From: Ohtaekwangia kribbensis
GTDB lineage: Bacteria > Bacteroidota > Bacteroidia > Cytophagales > Cyclobacteriaceae
Reading direction: 5' to 3'
Length of the DNA stretch: 64,000 bases
Assembly: GCF_042676245.1 (NCBI RefSeq)
Contig: NZ_JBHTKA010000008.1
Coordinates: 806,001 to 870,000 of the forward strand
The translations under genes and the position numbers were made by a program. Positions 35,006 through 44,580 of the stretch are shown here, piece after piece. Within the stretch, counting starts at the first letter, position 1; every line of letters starts with the position of its first letter. Below the pieces are notes generated by a model, which made no database searches, was not told the origin of the DNA, and saw only the letters and a list, made by a program, of their open reading frames with translations.

Positions 35006-35036
35006 AGTAATTAATAAATGAATTTTTTGAAGGGCA

Positions 35037-35066
35037 CAAATATAAAGGCTTTTTGTGTTCATCAAA
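35037..35066 (-). promoter_or_regulatory. Promoter of the HU gene
   Basis: On the minus strand TTTG, 18 bases, then TATATTTG: both Bacteroidota consensus elements at near-ideal spacing. The -7 box ends 32 bases before the ATG. This is the best promoter match I found in the window. Confidence 0.75.
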
Positions 35067-35211
35067 CTCTTTACAAATAAAAGTATGATGACATACTGCG
35101 TTGCTTTTTATGCAGCATGTACATCTATACTTTCATGTAATTATATCCATGATTTATAAATGATACGCAACACTTTGATAGTGTTACGCTTTGCAGATGT
35201 TGATGCAAACA

Positions 35212-37959
35212 TTAATGTGCTTCGAGCCAATTGGTAGCAATACCAACTTCAACTTCCATTGGCACGGCAAGATGCACAGCGTGTTTCATTAGCGCAGTAA
35301 CATTTTCTTTTACAATGTCTGCTTCATCTTTGTGAAGATCGAAAACAAGTTCATCGTGAACCTGCATGATCATTTTTGTTTTGAGTTTTTTCTTTTCAAG
35401 CCACTGATGAATATTTACCATCGCGATTTTGATAATATCAGCAGCACTTCCCTGTATAGGAGCGTTGATGGCGTTGCGTTCAGCAAAGCCGCGTGTAGTG
35501 ATGTTGCGTGAATTGATATCGCGCAGATAGCGTCTTCTGCCGAGGATAGTTTCTACATACTCTTTCTCACGCGCCATGTTGATGGAGTCATCCATATAGC
35601 GCTTAATGGCAGGGAATTCGGTGAAGTAAGAGTCTATAATCTCCGATGCTTCCGTGCGTGATATGCCGAGGTTCTGTGCCAATCCAAAAGCTGTACTGCC
35701 ATAGAGAATTCCGAAGTTAACTTCTTTGGCTTTGCGCCTCATGTCGGCCGTTACCTGCTCCTGTGGTACTTTAAAAACTTTGGCTGCGGTAGTGGTGTGA
35801 ATGTCGCGCTTGTTACGGAAAGCTTCGATCATCACTTCGTCTTTGGCAAACGATGCGGCTATACGCAATTCAATCTGCGAGTAGTCGGCCGACATAAAAA
35901 GATACTCATCGCCTCTCGATACAAATGCTCTGCGAATCTGTTTTCCCTTCGCAGTGCGTATCGGTATATTTTGCAGGTTAGGATTGTTTGAACTCAATCG
36001 TCCCGTAGCAGCTACCGCCTGCCGATAATCGGTATGGATGCGATTATCAAACTTGCTGATCATTTTCGGTAACGCATCTACATAGGTAGAGCGCAGTTTG
36101 TCGTATTCACGATAATCGAGAATTTTACGGGCTATATCATGTTTGGGCGCGAGGCTCAAAAGTATATCTTCACCCGTGGCGTACTGTCCTGATTTTGTTT
36201 TCTTCGGCTTGTCGATGAGTTTCATTTTTTCGAAGAGCACTTCGCCCAATTGTTTTGGCGATCCAATGTTGAATTCAGAACCAGCCAGGCCATAGACCTC
36301 CCGTTGTACTTTCTCCAACTCCTGCCGCAATTCATCAGACATTTTTGACAGCGCAGTAGTATCTACTTTTACACCTTCAAATTCCATCGCAGCCAATACA
36401 CCTACTAGTGGCATCTCAGTGTTATACATCAACAGCGCCTGTTTTCTGGTTTCGAGATCCCGCTTCAGTTTTGTATGAAGTTGTATCAATTGATCAGCAC
36501 GCTCGCATACTTGTTCGCGTATGTCTGCATGACTGGCCGGAAGTAAATCGTACTGTAAATATTGCGTGCACAATGTGTGCAGATCATGTGCTGCTTCCGG
36601 TTCGATCAGGTAATGTGCCAGCATCGTATCGAAAAACTTTCCGCGTAATTCGACACCGGCTTTCTTTAGCGCAAGTATAGTTCCTTTGATGTTGTGACCA
36701 ATCTTCAGGATCTTTTCATTTTCAAATACATCTGCAAAATGGCGAAGCGCATTACCAGCCAGCTCAGCATTACCCAGGGGAAGGAAGTATGCTTCACTTT
36801 CGCGATAGCAGAATGAAAGACCTTTAATGACGTAATCAAAATTAACAGCGTCATCAATTACTGAGTCTATAGCGAAGCTGGTTTGCTCGCGAAGTTTTTC
36901 AGCAAAGGATTTGTACTGTGTTTCTTCGATTACCTGGTATTGTACTTTGCTGCCATCAAAGCTTCTTCGCTCTCCGCCTTCATCTTGCGCAATGGCTCCT
37001 GCTTCTTCAGTAGAACCTCCGAACATCGAGAGCTGTGAACTTTGTGCGGCTTTTGCGGGAGCAATTGCACCTGCAACGCCTTCACCGAACACACGCGCAG
37101 AAATAGTTTTGAATTCCAACTCGTTGAAAATTGGTTTCAGCTTTTCAGCATCCGGTCCTTTATAGGCGAGCGTTTCTTCGCTGAACTCGATCGGAACATC
37201 GGTAATTATAGTAGCAAGCTTTTTAGACAACAGTGCTTGTTCGCCAAATTGTTTTACGAGTTCTTTCTGTTTGCCTTTCAAATCATCAGCATGCGCTATA
37301 ATATTTTCGATAGAGCCATACTGTTTGATGAGTGTCGCGGCAGTCTTCGGACCGAACCCGGGAATACCCGGAATGTTATCAGAAGTATCACCTTGCAAGC
37401 CGAGCATATCAATTACCTGCGATACATTTTCAATGTCCCACTTCTCACAAACTTCTTTTATACCCCACACATCTACTGCGTTGCCCATGTAGGCAGGCTT
37501 GTATAGAAATACACATTCATTAACAAGTTGGCCGAAGTCTTTATCAGGTGTCATCATATATACTTCAAAGCCCTGCGTGCAGGCCTGTCGTGACAATGTT
37601 CCGATAATATCATCGGCTTCATATCCATCCATTTCGAGAATAGGAATATTAAAGCCCTGTATAATTTCTTTTACCTTGGGTATGCCGTAACGAATATCTT
37701 CCGGTGTTTCCTGGCGGTTCGCTTTATACTCGGCAAAAATTTCGTCACGAAATGTTTTGGTAGCCGTATCGAAAGCTATACCGATATGAGTAGGTTTTTG
37801 TTTTTGCAGCACTTCCAGCAGCGTGTTGGTAAAACCAAACGGTACTGATGTGTTAATACCTTTTGAGTTGATGCGGGGAGTTTTTGTAAATGCAAAGTGT
37901 GCGCGGTAAATAAGCGCGTAAGCATCCAGCAGAAAAAGTTTTTTATCAGGTTTACTCAT
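35212..37959 (-). CDS. polA: DNA polymerase I with degenerate 3'-5' exonuclease domain
   Basis: 915 residues. The 5' nuclease domain (1-290) is intact, with FLLDAYALIYRAHFAF, DGYEADDIIG and GLQGDTSDNIPGIPG. The polymerase domain (about 520-915) has motif A SADYSQIELRI (D692), motif B RRKAKEVNFGILYG (742-754) and motif C QVHDE (866-870). The middle domain (about 340-510) aligns with the Klenow exonuclease but has lost its metal ligands: DxE is D365-S-V367, the Asp in NxxxD is Thr427, and the YxxxD motif is Q483...R487. Proofreading is therefore expected to be absent, as in Taq polymerase. A weak AACACT-AGTGTT hairpin follows the gene. Confidence 0.96.
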   Translation of the reverse strand: MSKPDKKLFLLDAYALIYRAHFAFTKTPRINSKGINTSVPFGFTNTLLEVLQKQKPTHIGIAFDTATKTFRDEIFAEYKANRQETPEDIRYGIPKVKEIIQGFNIPILEMDGYEADDIIGTLSRQACTQGFEVYMMTPDKDFGQLVNECVFLYKPAYMGNAVDVWGIKEVCEKWDIENVSQVIDMLGLQGDTSDNIPGIPGFGPKTAATLIKQYGSIENIIAHADDLKGKQKELVKQFGEQALLSKKLATIITDVPIEFSEETLAYKGPDAEKLKPIFNELEFKTISARVFGEGVAGAIAPAKAAQSSQLSMFGGSTEEAGAIAQDEGGERRSFDGSKVQYQVIEETQYKSFAEKLREQTSFAIDSVIDDAVNFDYVIKGLSFCYRESEAYFLPLGNAELAGNALRHFADVFENEKILKIGHNIKGTILALKKAGVELRGKFFDTMLAHYLIEPEAAHDLHTLCTQYLQYDLLPASHADIREQVCERADQLIQLHTKLKRDLETRKQALLMYNTEMPLVGVLAAMEFEGVKVDTTALSKMSDELRQELEKVQREVYGLAGSEFNIGSPKQLGEVLFEKMKLIDKPKKTKSGQYATGEDILLSLAPKHDIARKILDYREYDKLRSTYVDALPKMISKFDNRIHTDYRQAVAATGRLSSNNPNLQNIPIRTAKGKQIRRAFVSRGDEYLFMSADYSQIELRIAASFAKDEVMIEAFRNKRDIHTTTAAKVFKVPQEQVTADMRRKAKEVNFGILYGSTAFGLAQNLGISRTEASEIIDSYFTEFPAIKRYMDDSINMAREKEYVETILGRRRYLRDINSRNITTRGFAERNAINAPIQGSAADIIKIAMVNIHQWLEKKKLKTKMIMQVHDELVFDLHKDEADIVKENVTALMKHAVHLAVPMEVEVGIATNWLEAH

Positions 37960-38059
37960 AGTCGCAAAATTGTAAAAGATGCTCGAATATCCACGGGCAA
38001 ATCAAAATAAAAAGCAGTAATAATAGTTTGGAGACAGGTATAGCCGGGGATAAAAAAGC

Positions 38060-38090
38060 AAAAGGCACGACAACGAATTGCCATGCCTTT
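38060..38090 (-). terminator. Terminator after small secreted protein gene
   Basis: The stem AAAGGCA / TGCCTTT has a 16-base loop. On the minus strand it is followed by TTTTGCTTTTTT. Confidence 0.6.
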
Positions 38091-38113
38091 AAAAACTGAA
38101 TTAGTAATAAGAG

Positions 38114-38551
38114 CTATCTTTTTGTGGCATCGCACTGGTAGATCAGGTGCGATTTGCCCGTATCAATTACATAATCAAAATGAAGTCCTGTAGTATTGAA
38201 CGTACCGGAACCTGAAACTGTAATCGACATTTTTTTTCCTTTAAATTGCTGCGGTTCAATATAAAAGTTATTACCGCGTATCACTGCACGCACCGGTGCA
38301 TACATAACGTTACCAAAATTTGCCACATCAACAGCGGCAATGCCGGCTACAGATTTTGTGATGGTGATTGAATAATTCCTGGATTCACTACCCACCTGGC
38401 GCTTGTCAGAAACATTATACGTTCCTGTAAAATTTTTCAATTGTGCTTCTACATCATCATCGGGATGGTTATCAACGCGGGCTGACAATGTAAAAACTGC
38501 GACTAACAGGAGTGCTAATGTTCTTATACTGTGTATAGAATACATTTTCAT
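38114..38551 (-). CDS. Small secreted hypothetical protein
   Basis: 145 residues with a Sec signal (SIRTLALLLVAVFTLSARV). The mature part begins with an acidic stretch (DDDVEAQLKNFTGTYNVSDK), then a compact beta-rich domain with YSITITKSVAGIAAVDVANF and MSITVSGSGTFNT, a lipocalin-like or calycin-like appearance. No cysteine pair; no family recognised. Confidence 0.7.
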   Translation of the reverse strand: MKMYSIHSIRTLALLLVAVFTLSARVDNHPDDDVEAQLKNFTGTYNVSDKRQVGSESRNYSITITKSVAGIAAVDVANFGNVMYAPVRAVIRGNNFYIEPQQFKGKKMSITVSGSGTFNTTGLHFDYVIDTGKSHLIYQCDATKR

Positions 38552-38715
38552 ATAAGAATAGTTTAAAGCCTAAGACATATACTAAAAACGTGTACCACCA
38601 CATTTTAGATTCAGTCAATTTGACCTAACCCTGCACGGAAGCTTGCTGAAAAAGTTTGCGAGAAATGATGCGCAATCGATTATGAATGATAAATTAAAGG
38701 AATAAATTATCTGAA

Positions 38716-40359
38716 ATGATTGCCAGCAGCCCTTTGGAGCGTTTTTGTTACTGGGAAAAAAATTCACCGCATCAACCTTTTTTACGCCAGCCACTTAATG
38801 GAGAGTGGAAAATTTATACTTACCAGCAGGCTGGTATAGAGATTCGCAAAATTGCGAACGCATTAAAAGCATTGAATTTAGCTCCGCAAAGCAACATCGC
38901 CATTTTGTCAAAGAATTGTGCGCATTGGATCATGGCTGATATTGCTATCTGGATGGCAGGCTATATTTCAGTTCCTATTTACCCGACACTCTCAGCGGAT
39001 GGCGTTAAATATATACTTGAACATAGTGACACAAAGGCTGTTTTTATAGGTAAACTTGACAATTATGAAAAACAACGCGTTGCTATACCGGCATTGGTAC
39101 GCAAAATAAGTTTTCCATTCTACGGTCCGAATGAAGGTATAATCTGGGATGATTTGCTAAAAGGTGAACCGCTTACTGATTTTACGTTCCCATCACATGA
39201 TCATGTTACTTCCATTATATATTCTTCCGGTACCACAGGCACTCCAAAAGGAGCAATGCTTACGTTTGGTGCATTTGATTTTGTGGGGAATAGTCTGACA
39301 ACGCATTTTGGTATTACCAAACCCGAACGCTTCTTTTCATATTTACCGCTCAGCCATATAGCGGAGCGATCGTATATACAGATGGGTGTACTATATTCCG
39401 GCAGCGCTATATCTTTTACAGAATCAATCGATAAGTTTTCCGATAACCTTCGTGAAGTACAACCTACACTTTTCGGAGGTGTGCCGCGCATCTTTGCTAA
39501 ATTTCAGGATGGTATTCTCGCGCGTATGCCGCAACGAAAACTGGACACATTGTTGTCTATACCGCTGGTAGCACAAATCATAAAAAAAGTAATTCGCAAG
39601 CGACTTGGTTTTAAACATACACATTTAATTGTGGGCGGTGCTGCGCCCATACCCGTTCCGTTGCTTGCCTGGTTTGCGCACCTGGGTATTGAAATTCGCG
39701 AGCTATATGGGATGACTGAAAATTGTGGTTACTCGCACGGCAATCATGGTAAACGTGCTCATATAGGTACCGTTGGCAAACCGTGGCCCGGTATAGATAT
39801 ACGATTTACAGACGAAGGTGAGATACTGATAAAACATCCCGGACTAATGAAGGGTTACTATAAAGATGAAGAGACTACGCGCTTAACATTTACAACAGAC
39901 GGATATTTAAAAACAGGCGATAAAGGTGTAAAGGATAATGAAGGATACCTGACGATAACGGGAAGAGTAAAAGACCAATTCAAAACCGATAAAGCAAAAT
40001 TCATTGCTCCTGCACCCATTGAATTGAAGTTCGCATCCAACAAAGATATTGAAACGATATGCATTGTCGGAATGGGTATACCACAGCCTATAGCATTGGT
40101 TGTGCTGTCAGACCTGGCCGCGACTAAATCGCGGAATGATATTATATCAGGTTTGGAAGAAACACTCGCCCGTGTAAATACAACGCTGGAAGACTACGAA
40201 CGTGTTGCAAGGATTGTGATTCTGAACGAACACTGGACTGTTGAAAACGGGCTGATAACACCTTCCCTAAAAGTAAAACGACACGCTATCGAGGCCCTGT
40301 ACGCTTCACGCTATCGCACCTGGTATACTTACGATGAAACAATTATATGGCATGAATAG
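38716..40359 (+). CDS. Long-chain acyl-CoA synthetase / AMP-binding enzyme
   Basis: 547-residue ANL-superfamily ligase that activates fatty acids to acyl-CoA through an acyl-adenylate. The P-loop YSSGTTGTPKG is near residues 173-183; ELYGMTENCGYSHGN supplies the adenine motif, and the hinge segment TGDKGVKDNEGYLTITGRVK has the conserved Asp and Arg. DQFKTDKAKFIAP near the C-terminus occupies the place of the usual KxxxG-K-ISP stretch. The longer FadD15-type acyl-CoA synthetases have this plan. It is monocistronic with a strong terminator. Confidence 0.93.
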   Translation: MIASSPLERFCYWEKNSPHQPFLRQPLNGEWKIYTYQQAGIEIRKIANALKALNLAPQSNIAILSKNCAHWIMADIAIWMAGYISVPIYPTLSADGVKYILEHSDTKAVFIGKLDNYEKQRVAIPALVRKISFPFYGPNEGIIWDDLLKGEPLTDFTFPSHDHVTSIIYSSGTTGTPKGAMLTFGAFDFVGNSLTTHFGITKPERFFSYLPLSHIAERSYIQMGVLYSGSAISFTESIDKFSDNLREVQPTLFGGVPRIFAKFQDGILARMPQRKLDTLLSIPLVAQIIKKVIRKRLGFKHTHLIVGGAAPIPVPLLAWFAHLGIEIRELYGMTENCGYSHGNHGKRAHIGTVGKPWPGIDIRFTDEGEILIKHPGLMKGYYKDEETTRLTFTTDGYLKTGDKGVKDNEGYLTITGRVKDQFKTDKAKFIAPAPIELKFASNKDIETICIVGMGIPQPIALVVLSDLAATKSRNDIISGLEETLARVNTTLEDYERVARIVILNEHWTVENGLITPSLKVKRHAIEALYASRYRTWYTYDETIIWHE

Positions 40360-40360
40360 A

Positions 40361-40388
40361 AAAAGGCCACAATCATTGTGGCCTTTTT
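40361..40388 (+). terminator. Intrinsic terminator after acyl-CoA synthetase
   Basis: A perfect 12 bp stem AAAAGGCCACAA / TTGTGGCCTTTT has a 3-base loop and T-run. It can also serve the converging dienelactone hydrolase gene. Confidence 0.9.
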
Positions 40389-40417
40389 TGTTATTTCATA
40401 AAGCTATATATATACTT

Positions 40418-41263
40418 TTATTTGATTTTTGATTTGAGAAAGTCCAGCGTGTTCTCGTAGGCATCCTTCGTTGCCTCTTCTTTATAGCCGGCCGCGTTGC
40501 TCGGGTTTGCAAAACCGTGGTCAGCGTTATAATTTTTTATAATTGCTTTTTTTCCGGCAAGTTTCATGTTTTCTTCAAACTTGGCAACGACTTCCGGGGT
40601 GATATATTTATCTTCTATGGCAAATATACCAAGCACTTCGGTATTAAGTTTTTTCAGCTTGTCAACATCTTCTACCGGCATACCATAGTATATAACACAC
40701 GCGCGTGCCTGGCCGCCTGCTGTGAGTGCGGCTTGGAGAGATTGTCCGCCACCGAAACACCAGCCGATGGTGCCAATCTTTGCATTTTTACCGGCATAGG
40801 CCAACGCACCTTTTACAATGATATCACCCCGCTCTTGTTTGAATTCCTGCATATAGCGTGAAGCAGTTTCGCGATCCGTGGCAAGCTTGCCATCATACAT
40901 ATCAAGCGCAAGTATATTTACGTTGCCAAGGTCTTTATACAGGTTTTCAGACTGACGCTTGATATAGTCATTCAAACCCCACCACTCCTGGAAAACAAGG
41001 ATCCAGTTATCGGTAGGTGTTTTTGCTTTCAGCAGGTAGCCGTTGGCATCCTTTCCATCTGCGCATTTGATCTTGATCATCTTGCCGCCCTCTTCGCTAA
41101 CATGTATATAGTTACCAGGCACGGGATGTTTGGCATTGAAATCTTTGTTGGATGCGAACATCGCGAATTTCTCCGTTGCCGGAGTGTGACAAACAGTGAT
41201 GTCAGTTTGTGCGTATGCTGCAGCCGAGCAGAACAGCAGCATAAAAAAGTATATATTTCTCAT
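40418..41263 (-). CDS. Secreted dienelactone hydrolase family protein
   Basis: 281 residues. A signal peptide (YFFMLLFCSAAAYAQ) leads to an alpha/beta hydrolase with the cysteine nucleophile of the DLH family in GTIGWCFGGGQSL. The catalytic Asp is expected in GIFAIEDKYIT and the His in YNADHGFANPS. An exported DLH would act in the periplasm; relatives hydrolyse lactones or esters in aromatic-compound or general ester metabolism. No pathway genes are near. Confidence 0.9.
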   Translation of the reverse strand: MRNIYFFMLLFCSAAAYAQTDITVCHTPATEKFAMFASNKDFNAKHPVPGNYIHVSEEGGKMIKIKCADGKDANGYLLKAKTPTDNWILVFQEWWGLNDYIKRQSENLYKDLGNVNILALDMYDGKLATDRETASRYMQEFKQERGDIIVKGALAYAGKNAKIGTIGWCFGGGQSLQAALTAGGQARACVIYYGMPVEDVDKLKKLNTEVLGIFAIEDKYITPEVVAKFEENMKLAGKKAIIKNYNADHGFANPSNAAGYKEEATKDAYENTLDFLKSKIK

Positions 41264-41310
41264 GATTTGTATAGGTAATTATTAGTCTCAGAACATGTAA
41301 AGATGAATAT

Positions 41311-41336
41311 AGTTCTATTTTACTATAAGTAGAACT
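41311..41336. repeat. Hairpin AGTTCTA / TAGAACT between genes
   Basis: The 7 bp perfect arms enclose a 12-base loop, followed on the plus strand by GATTTTTTT. The T-run suits plus-strand transcription, but both neighbouring genes are on the minus strand. It could stop antisense RNA or be an operator of the dienelactone hydrolase gene. Confidence 0.5.
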
Positions 41337-41362
41337 GATTTTTTTGTACGAGACAACAGATT

Positions 41363-41977
41363 CTATAAATGGCGTAAGTCAGCTACCTGGTCCAGGATCC
41401 ACCCGGTGAGGCTCAGGCGTTCGCGCGTTGCCGGTAATACTTCGTGTTCAATCTGGTCGCTTCGGAAGCACACAAGTCTGCCCGCTATAGGAAGGAAGTC
41501 CAGCGTTTCACCGGTTAAATACATCCTTAGATTACCGCCATGGATCGCTGTCCAGTCGTTGTTCAGATAACAGATCACCGATAATTTACGGTGATCATCT
41601 TTTTTAAACTGATCAAGATGACGCTTATAGAATGACCCGATCGGGTAGATGGTCATGTGAACTTCATAGTCTTTGAGACTCAGAAAGAGCGTTCGATTTA
41701 TATACAGAATCAGCTCCTGAAGTCTGTCCAAGTATACTTTAGCCGGAGCCGAGGCTGTATTTTTGTCGAGCCAGTGAATATAGTCTCCGCGAATGGCCTC
41801 ATTAATTTGCAGACCTTGGTTCTTGCCAATGCCTGCTTTTTTGAATTGATCAATCCCGTGCTTAAATTCTGCTGTCGCCAGTATAGCATCGACCTCGGCC
41901 TGACTCAAAAAGGAATCTGCTACAGCATATCCTTTTTCAGCCAGACCATCTACGATCGAATCAAAAATTTCATTCAT
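41363..41977 (-). CDS. 2-oxoglutarate/Fe(II) oxygenase (prolyl 4-hydroxylase type)
   Basis: 204 residues. A double-stranded beta-helix dioxygenase. The iron ligands are H-x-D in KRHLDQF and a distal His in EHEVLPA; the Arg in ATRERLSLTGW binds 2-oxoglutarate. I start at the ATG 28 codons inside the open frame because the upstream codons overlap the M14 gene and have no family counterpart. Likely a protein or amino-acid hydroxylase. It lies 23 bp downstream of the M14 peptidase gene and is probably co-transcribed with it. Confidence 0.9.
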   Translation of the reverse strand: MNEIFDSIVDGLAEKGYAVADSFLSQAEVDAILATAEFKHGIDQFKKAGIGKNQGLQINEAIRGDYIHWLDKNTASAPAKVYLDRLQELILYINRTLFLSLKDYEVHMTIYPIGSFYKRHLDQFKKDDHRKLSVICYLNNDWTAIHGGNLRMYLTGETLDFLPIAGRLVCFRSDQIEHEVLPATRERLSLTGWILDQVADLRHL

Positions 41978-42000
41978 GCAGCAAAAATAACGAGACAGAT

Positions 42001-44526
42001 TTACTGTCCTACAAGAAATACCGCATTGGATAAAAGCATTTTTCCGTCTTCCCAGAAACAACGGAACATCGGGTTGTCAACCAGGTAAACAATGTTCCCC
42101 CGGCCTTTTCTTTCCACACCAAACACAAGACTGTTGGCAAGTTTTTCATTGGCATTTTTACCGGCAAAACCCTGCACTGGTTTTTGGTTGCCTTTTAATA
42201 CACCTACATTCCATCCATCGATGTATCCAAAGCGAAGCTCATTTGTTTTCAGTGAGTAGTATGTACTTGATAATCCGAATGCCAATGGATGTGAGTTGTC
42301 CAGCGTTACGCGGTAAATAGCACCACCAATGAAGTTGGAGATCTCTTTACGCTCTGCATCTTCGTAGCGAACAAGTGCCTGTTGCTGACTGAGTTCTTTT
42401 TGTTTTTTCTCAGCTTTCTCTTTTTCATCATCGTTGGTATAAGGTTTCAGCGAGAATCCTTTTTTATCAGAGAAAGAATTTAACCCGCTGCCTACTACAA
42501 TCAATTTACCTCCGGCCGCTACCCAGCCTGAAATCTTCTCCAGGAATTTTTCATCGATCGATGAATAGTATCCTTCTGGCACAATGAGTACATCATATTT
42601 ACTTAGCGGAACATACTTGATATAGTCTGTACCCAACGTAGTGATCGGGTAATGTAACTGCTGCTCGAAGAAATACCAGATCTCACCAACTGATAAAGAA
42701 GAGGTTTCTTCACCGAACAACAATGCAACGTTAGGTGCCTTTACATAATTAACAGAGCTCGACCCAAAATCTTTACCGCTTTCTACAAAGCCGGTTGGTG
42801 AAGTATATATTTTACGACCCATCTCTTTGGCAAGAGACTGCACGGTGTTATCGAAGTCGTTTATTTTTTCGTTGTTTCTGCGGGTGATGATCAGTGCACC
42901 ACGATCGAAGTTCTGTCCGTTAGACTTGAATGGTAACAACGCTGAACGAACTTTTATACCACGCTGAATCAATGTCGACAGGAACGCTACGTCTTTTACA
43001 CCCTGATAGTTGAATATATAGGCATATGGTTTTGAAGCGATGGTAGTATTATCTGCCGGTTTGAGTTCGTATGCTTTACCAATGTTGATGCGTTCGGGCA
43101 GTGCATACGCTTTCAGATTGTTAGCGTATATCAGGTTCCATGCCGTTATATCATAGGTAAGTGAATCCGGTAATTTTGATTGAGGTTCAAATACAGCCGT
43201 GATGAAACGTGATTTAGGCTGGTATATATTGAAGATGATATCGTCTGTAGATACAGACACATTGCCTGTGCTTTGCGTCTGGTAATCGAAACCACGCGAT
43301 GCTTTACCCGCTGCCGGATGACCGTATTTGATAGAATGTGTGTCCATCCACTTGGTGATCTGCTCAAGTTTATCAGGATGATTGGATGCTTTGATCACGT
43401 ATGTTTTATAGGGAGCGACAGGGTTGTTCAGGTTATCACGAAAATATTTTTCGAACTCATCTACCACGCGGGTATAATTCAGTGCTGTAATCTCAACGGT
43501 AGATAAACCGGTGGTGTGGTGGTGTGTCAGTCGGTCTTTCAGGGTCAACGGATCGCCTTCGCGTGTTGTTACTGTAATGCCGGTCTGACCGCCTTGCTCG
43601 TATGTCATGCCAATAGCACCGCTATACGTAGGGTATGTATCACCGTAGCTTGGATAGTATAGATCAAAAACCTCTTTGGTGAAATATAGCCAGCCCTGCT
43701 CATCGAAATATTTAGCGTTGTTCTTTCCGATCATTACCTGGAACTCACGCTGCCATTTTGATATGATCTCGTGAAAAGGTTCTGCTGCAGGAGCAAAGAA
43801 GTACGGATGGTTATGCCCTTGCTCGTGGAAGTCTACGTGTACATGCGGCATCCATTGATTATATACTTTAAGACGTGCCTGTGTTTCGGTTTGCGTGCCC
43901 CATGCCCAGTCGCGGTTCAGGTCAAACATATAGTGGTTTGAACGTCCTCTTGGCCACGGCTCGTTGTGCTCGTGTGAATCTTCATCACCGTTAGGCGGTA
44001 CATTTCCATATTGATTATAGAAGTTGGTATACCGGTCGCGACCATCCGGGTTGAGACATGGATCCAGGATAACGACTGTATTCTTCAGCCACTCCTGTGT
44101 TTTTTTATTCTGCGGATTGCTCAACTCGTATAGTGTTTGCATCGATGCTTCAGTGCTGTTGGCTTCGTTACCATGCACGTTATAGCTTAACCATACAATT
44201 GCCTTTTTATCGGCAGAAGGTGAACCTTCTGTCATACCTGCTTTACGAAGATTGTTCAGACGAATCTGCTCCAGGTTCTGAAAATTTTCCGGAGAGGTTA
44301 TTACAACATATATCAACGGACGGTGTTCATAGGTTTCTCCATATTGATAGAATTCAACGTTCGGCAACGCATCGGCTACGTGTTTATAATATTCCACCAC
44401 GCGGTGGTGGCGGGTAAACCGATCGCCCAGTTCATATCCTAAAAATTCCTTTGGACTGAGCAGTTTTTGCGCCTGCAGGTTGAGAGAGACAATGGTGACA
44501 ATAAAGAGTAGAAAATACTTATTCAT
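42001..44526 (-). CDS. Secreted M14-family zinc carboxypeptidase with amidotransferase-like C-terminus
   Basis: 841 residues with signal peptide (MNKYFLLFIVTIVSLNLQAQ). The M14 catalytic domain (about 40-370) has the zinc ligands H-x-x-E in NVHGNEANSTEA and the third His in DFHEQGHNHPYFFAP. TYEQGGQTG is the catalytic-Glu region. The second half (about 590-690) looks like a class I glutamine-amidotransferase/DJ-1 fold (VALLFGEETSS, VLIVPEGYYSSI, GGKLIVVG), typical of this Bacteroidota peptidase group. It probably degrades peptides outside the cytoplasm. It starts 54 bp after the DinB gene. Confidence 0.92.
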   Translation of the reverse strand: MNKYFLLFIVTIVSLNLQAQKLLSPKEFLGYELGDRFTRHHRVVEYYKHVADALPNVEFYQYGETYEHRPLIYVVITSPENFQNLEQIRLNNLRKAGMTEGSPSADKKAIVWLSYNVHGNEANSTEASMQTLYELSNPQNKKTQEWLKNTVVILDPCLNPDGRDRYTNFYNQYGNVPPNGDEDSHEHNEPWPRGRSNHYMFDLNRDWAWGTQTETQARLKVYNQWMPHVHVDFHEQGHNHPYFFAPAAEPFHEIISKWQREFQVMIGKNNAKYFDEQGWLYFTKEVFDLYYPSYGDTYPTYSGAIGMTYEQGGQTGITVTTREGDPLTLKDRLTHHHTTGLSTVEITALNYTRVVDEFEKYFRDNLNNPVAPYKTYVIKASNHPDKLEQITKWMDTHSIKYGHPAAGKASRGFDYQTQSTGNVSVSTDDIIFNIYQPKSRFITAVFEPQSKLPDSLTYDITAWNLIYANNLKAYALPERINIGKAYELKPADNTTIASKPYAYIFNYQGVKDVAFLSTLIQRGIKVRSALLPFKSNGQNFDRGALIITRRNNEKINDFDNTVQSLAKEMGRKIYTSPTGFVESGKDFGSSSVNYVKAPNVALLFGEETSSLSVGEIWYFFEQQLHYPITTLGTDYIKYVPLSKYDVLIVPEGYYSSIDEKFLEKISGWVAAGGKLIVVGSGLNSFSDKKGFSLKPYTNDDEKEKAEKKQKELSQQQALVRYEDAERKEISNFIGGAIYRVTLDNSHPLAFGLSSTYYSLKTNELRFGYIDGWNVGVLKGNQKPVQGFAGKNANEKLANSLVFGVERKGRGNIVYLVDNPMFRCFWEDGKMLLSNAVFLVGQ

Positions 44527-44580
44527 ACAGCTGGGTTAAGTTCGATGGTAAGGTATATCAAATATCCATGGTGGAGGATG

